DNA from: Micromonospora sp. R77
Lineage (GTDB): Bacteria; Actinomycetota; Actinomycetes; Mycobacteriales; Micromonosporaceae
Direction of reading: 5' to 3'
DNA: 64,000 bases
Assembly (NCBI RefSeq): GCF_022747945.1
Contig: NZ_JALDST010000001.1
Span: forward strand, 2,480,001 to 2,544,000
The translations under genes and the position numbers were made by a program. Within the stretch, counting starts at the first letter, position 1; each line of letters opens with the position of its first letter. The notes below the pieces were generated by a model that was not told the DNA's origin, ran no database searches, and saw only the letters and a list, made by a program, of their open reading frames with translations. Shown here piece by piece: positions 63,475-64,000 of this stretch.

Positions 63475-64000
63475 TCAGACGAGGCTGAGTTCCAGCGTGG
63501 GCCGGGCGGTCAGCGTGTTCGAGTCGACGAAGGCCAGGTCGATCACCGGGTCGGTGAAGGTGATCGGGATCGGCGAGGTGATCGGGATGCCGTCCGGGAA
63601 CGGCAGGTCCGGGGTCAGCGTGATCTTGATGCCGAGCAGCCGGCCGACGAACCGGGTCGCATAGAACGCCACGTCGCCCTGCACGGTCAGCCGGTCGGTC
63701 GCGTACTGCTGGTGACGGCCGGCGGGACCGTCCGCGACCAGCTTGAAGTCGTCGGTCACCGCCTTGGCCATGCTGAACTTCAACGCCTTCAGGGTGCCGT
63801 TCGCGGTCGGCAGCTCGACGATCCCCTCGAAGCGCAGCCCGGTCATGGTGACCTTCGAACCGGTCAGCTTGGACGGCCGCTGCGCCACCCTCGGCTGCCC
63901 CGGCTCCGGGGCGATCTTCGGCATCAGCCGGCCCGGCTCGACGGTCCGGGACGGGCCCGGCTGCACCGGCGGGCAGCCGGTGGGGGCACCGGACGGGCGG
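63475..64000 (-). CDS. Beta-rich protein of unknown function (5' partial)
   Basis: The frame is open to the right edge, so the start is outside; about 175 C-terminal residues are visible. A Pro/Gly-rich segment (RPSGAPTGCPPVQPGPSRT) precedes a beta-rich domain (LTGSKVTMTGLRFEGIVEL, LTVQGDVAFYATRFVGRLLGIKITLTPDLPFPDG, ending TARPTLELSLV). It resembles the C-terminal part of exported actinobacterial proteins of unknown function, with no catalytic motif seen. Orientation and end are secure; identity is not. Confidence 0.7.
   Translation of the reverse strand, partial: RPSGAPTGCPPVQPGPSRTVEPGRLMPKIAPEPGQPRVAQRPSKLTGSKVTMTGLRFEGIVELPTANGTLKALKFSMAKAVTDDFKLVADGPAGRHQQYATDRLTVQGDVAFYATRFVGRLLGIKITLTPDLPFPDGIPITSPIPITFTDPVIDLAFVDSNTLTARPTLELSLV

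Overview
The window is chromosomal DNA from a high-GC Gram-positive actinomycete, most likely Micromonospora or a close relative in the Micromonosporaceae. The evidence is very high GC throughout, many GTG starts, WblA and PASTA-type penicillin-binding genes, and short interspersed repeats that I associate with that family. I see no transposase, integrase, phage gene or CRISPR array. Gene order repeatedly matches the core chromosome of other actinobacteria. The stretch 11.3-21.3 kb (MBL hydrolase, RidA, two ArsA-like ATPases, WblA, class A PBP, metallophosphoesterase) has the order and orientation of M. tuberculosis Rv3677c-Rv3683. The groups asd-lysC, leuA and recR-ybaB-dnaX also lie together around Rv3708-Rv3721.

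Layout. 0-3.1 kb: acyl-CoA carboxylase biotin subunit (cut at the left edge) and acyl-CoA dehydrogenase, an acyl-CoA catabolic operon. 3.1-7.7 kb: secreted tripeptidyl aminopeptidase, a small membrane protein, a receptor Ser/Thr kinase broken by a one-base shift, and a membrane protein. 7.7-12.9 kb: minus-strand operon of a DUF4177 protein, RidA, MBL hydrolase and a very large adenylate cyclase-ATPase-TPR regulator that carries two one-base shifts. 13-21.3 kb: the conserved ArsA pair/wblA/ponA cluster, with YqeY and a metallophosphoesterase. 21.35 kb: tRNA-Pro. 21.6-28.7 kb: ChaA-type exchanger, MFS transporter, secreted 5'-nucleotidase, two hydrolases. 28.9-30.3 kb: GAF-GAF-GGDEF protein. 30.5-36.5 kb: aspartate kinase and semialdehyde dehydrogenase, a lipoprotein, a nitroreductase and leuA with a leucine leader peptide. 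36.6-40.1 kb: exported beta-carbonic anhydrase, drug exporter, secreted HNH nuclease with an overlapping partner. 40.2-46.2 kb: complete oligopeptide ABC transporter (A, B, C, D, F). 46.5-50.8 kb: recR, ybaB, dnaX (one-base shift), SRP RNA, tRNA-Ser(GGA). 50.9-57.9 kb: SDR, secreted GH26 mannanase, two unknown coupled genes, tRNA-Ser(CGA), deoD, tadA and its partner. 58-64 kb: M23 lipoprotein, PolX-like PHP protein, EamA permease, Uma2 protein, DUF885 protein and a partial exported protein.

Points most worth attention. (1) The two ArsA-like ATPases have lost opposite catalytic elements, which suggests an obligate heteromer. (2) leuA is preceded by a 14-residue leader peptide with three consecutive Leu codons. 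(3) A composite LexA-like plus DnaA-box-like element occurs twice, upstream of a GGDEF gene and of an unknown two-gene unit. (4) Four single-base losses, two of them in five-base G/C runs, break three large genes including the essential dnaX; sequencing error is the simplest explanation. (5) Several genes have a TANNNT -10 box placed so that transcription would begin at the start codon, which suggests frequent leaderless transcripts.
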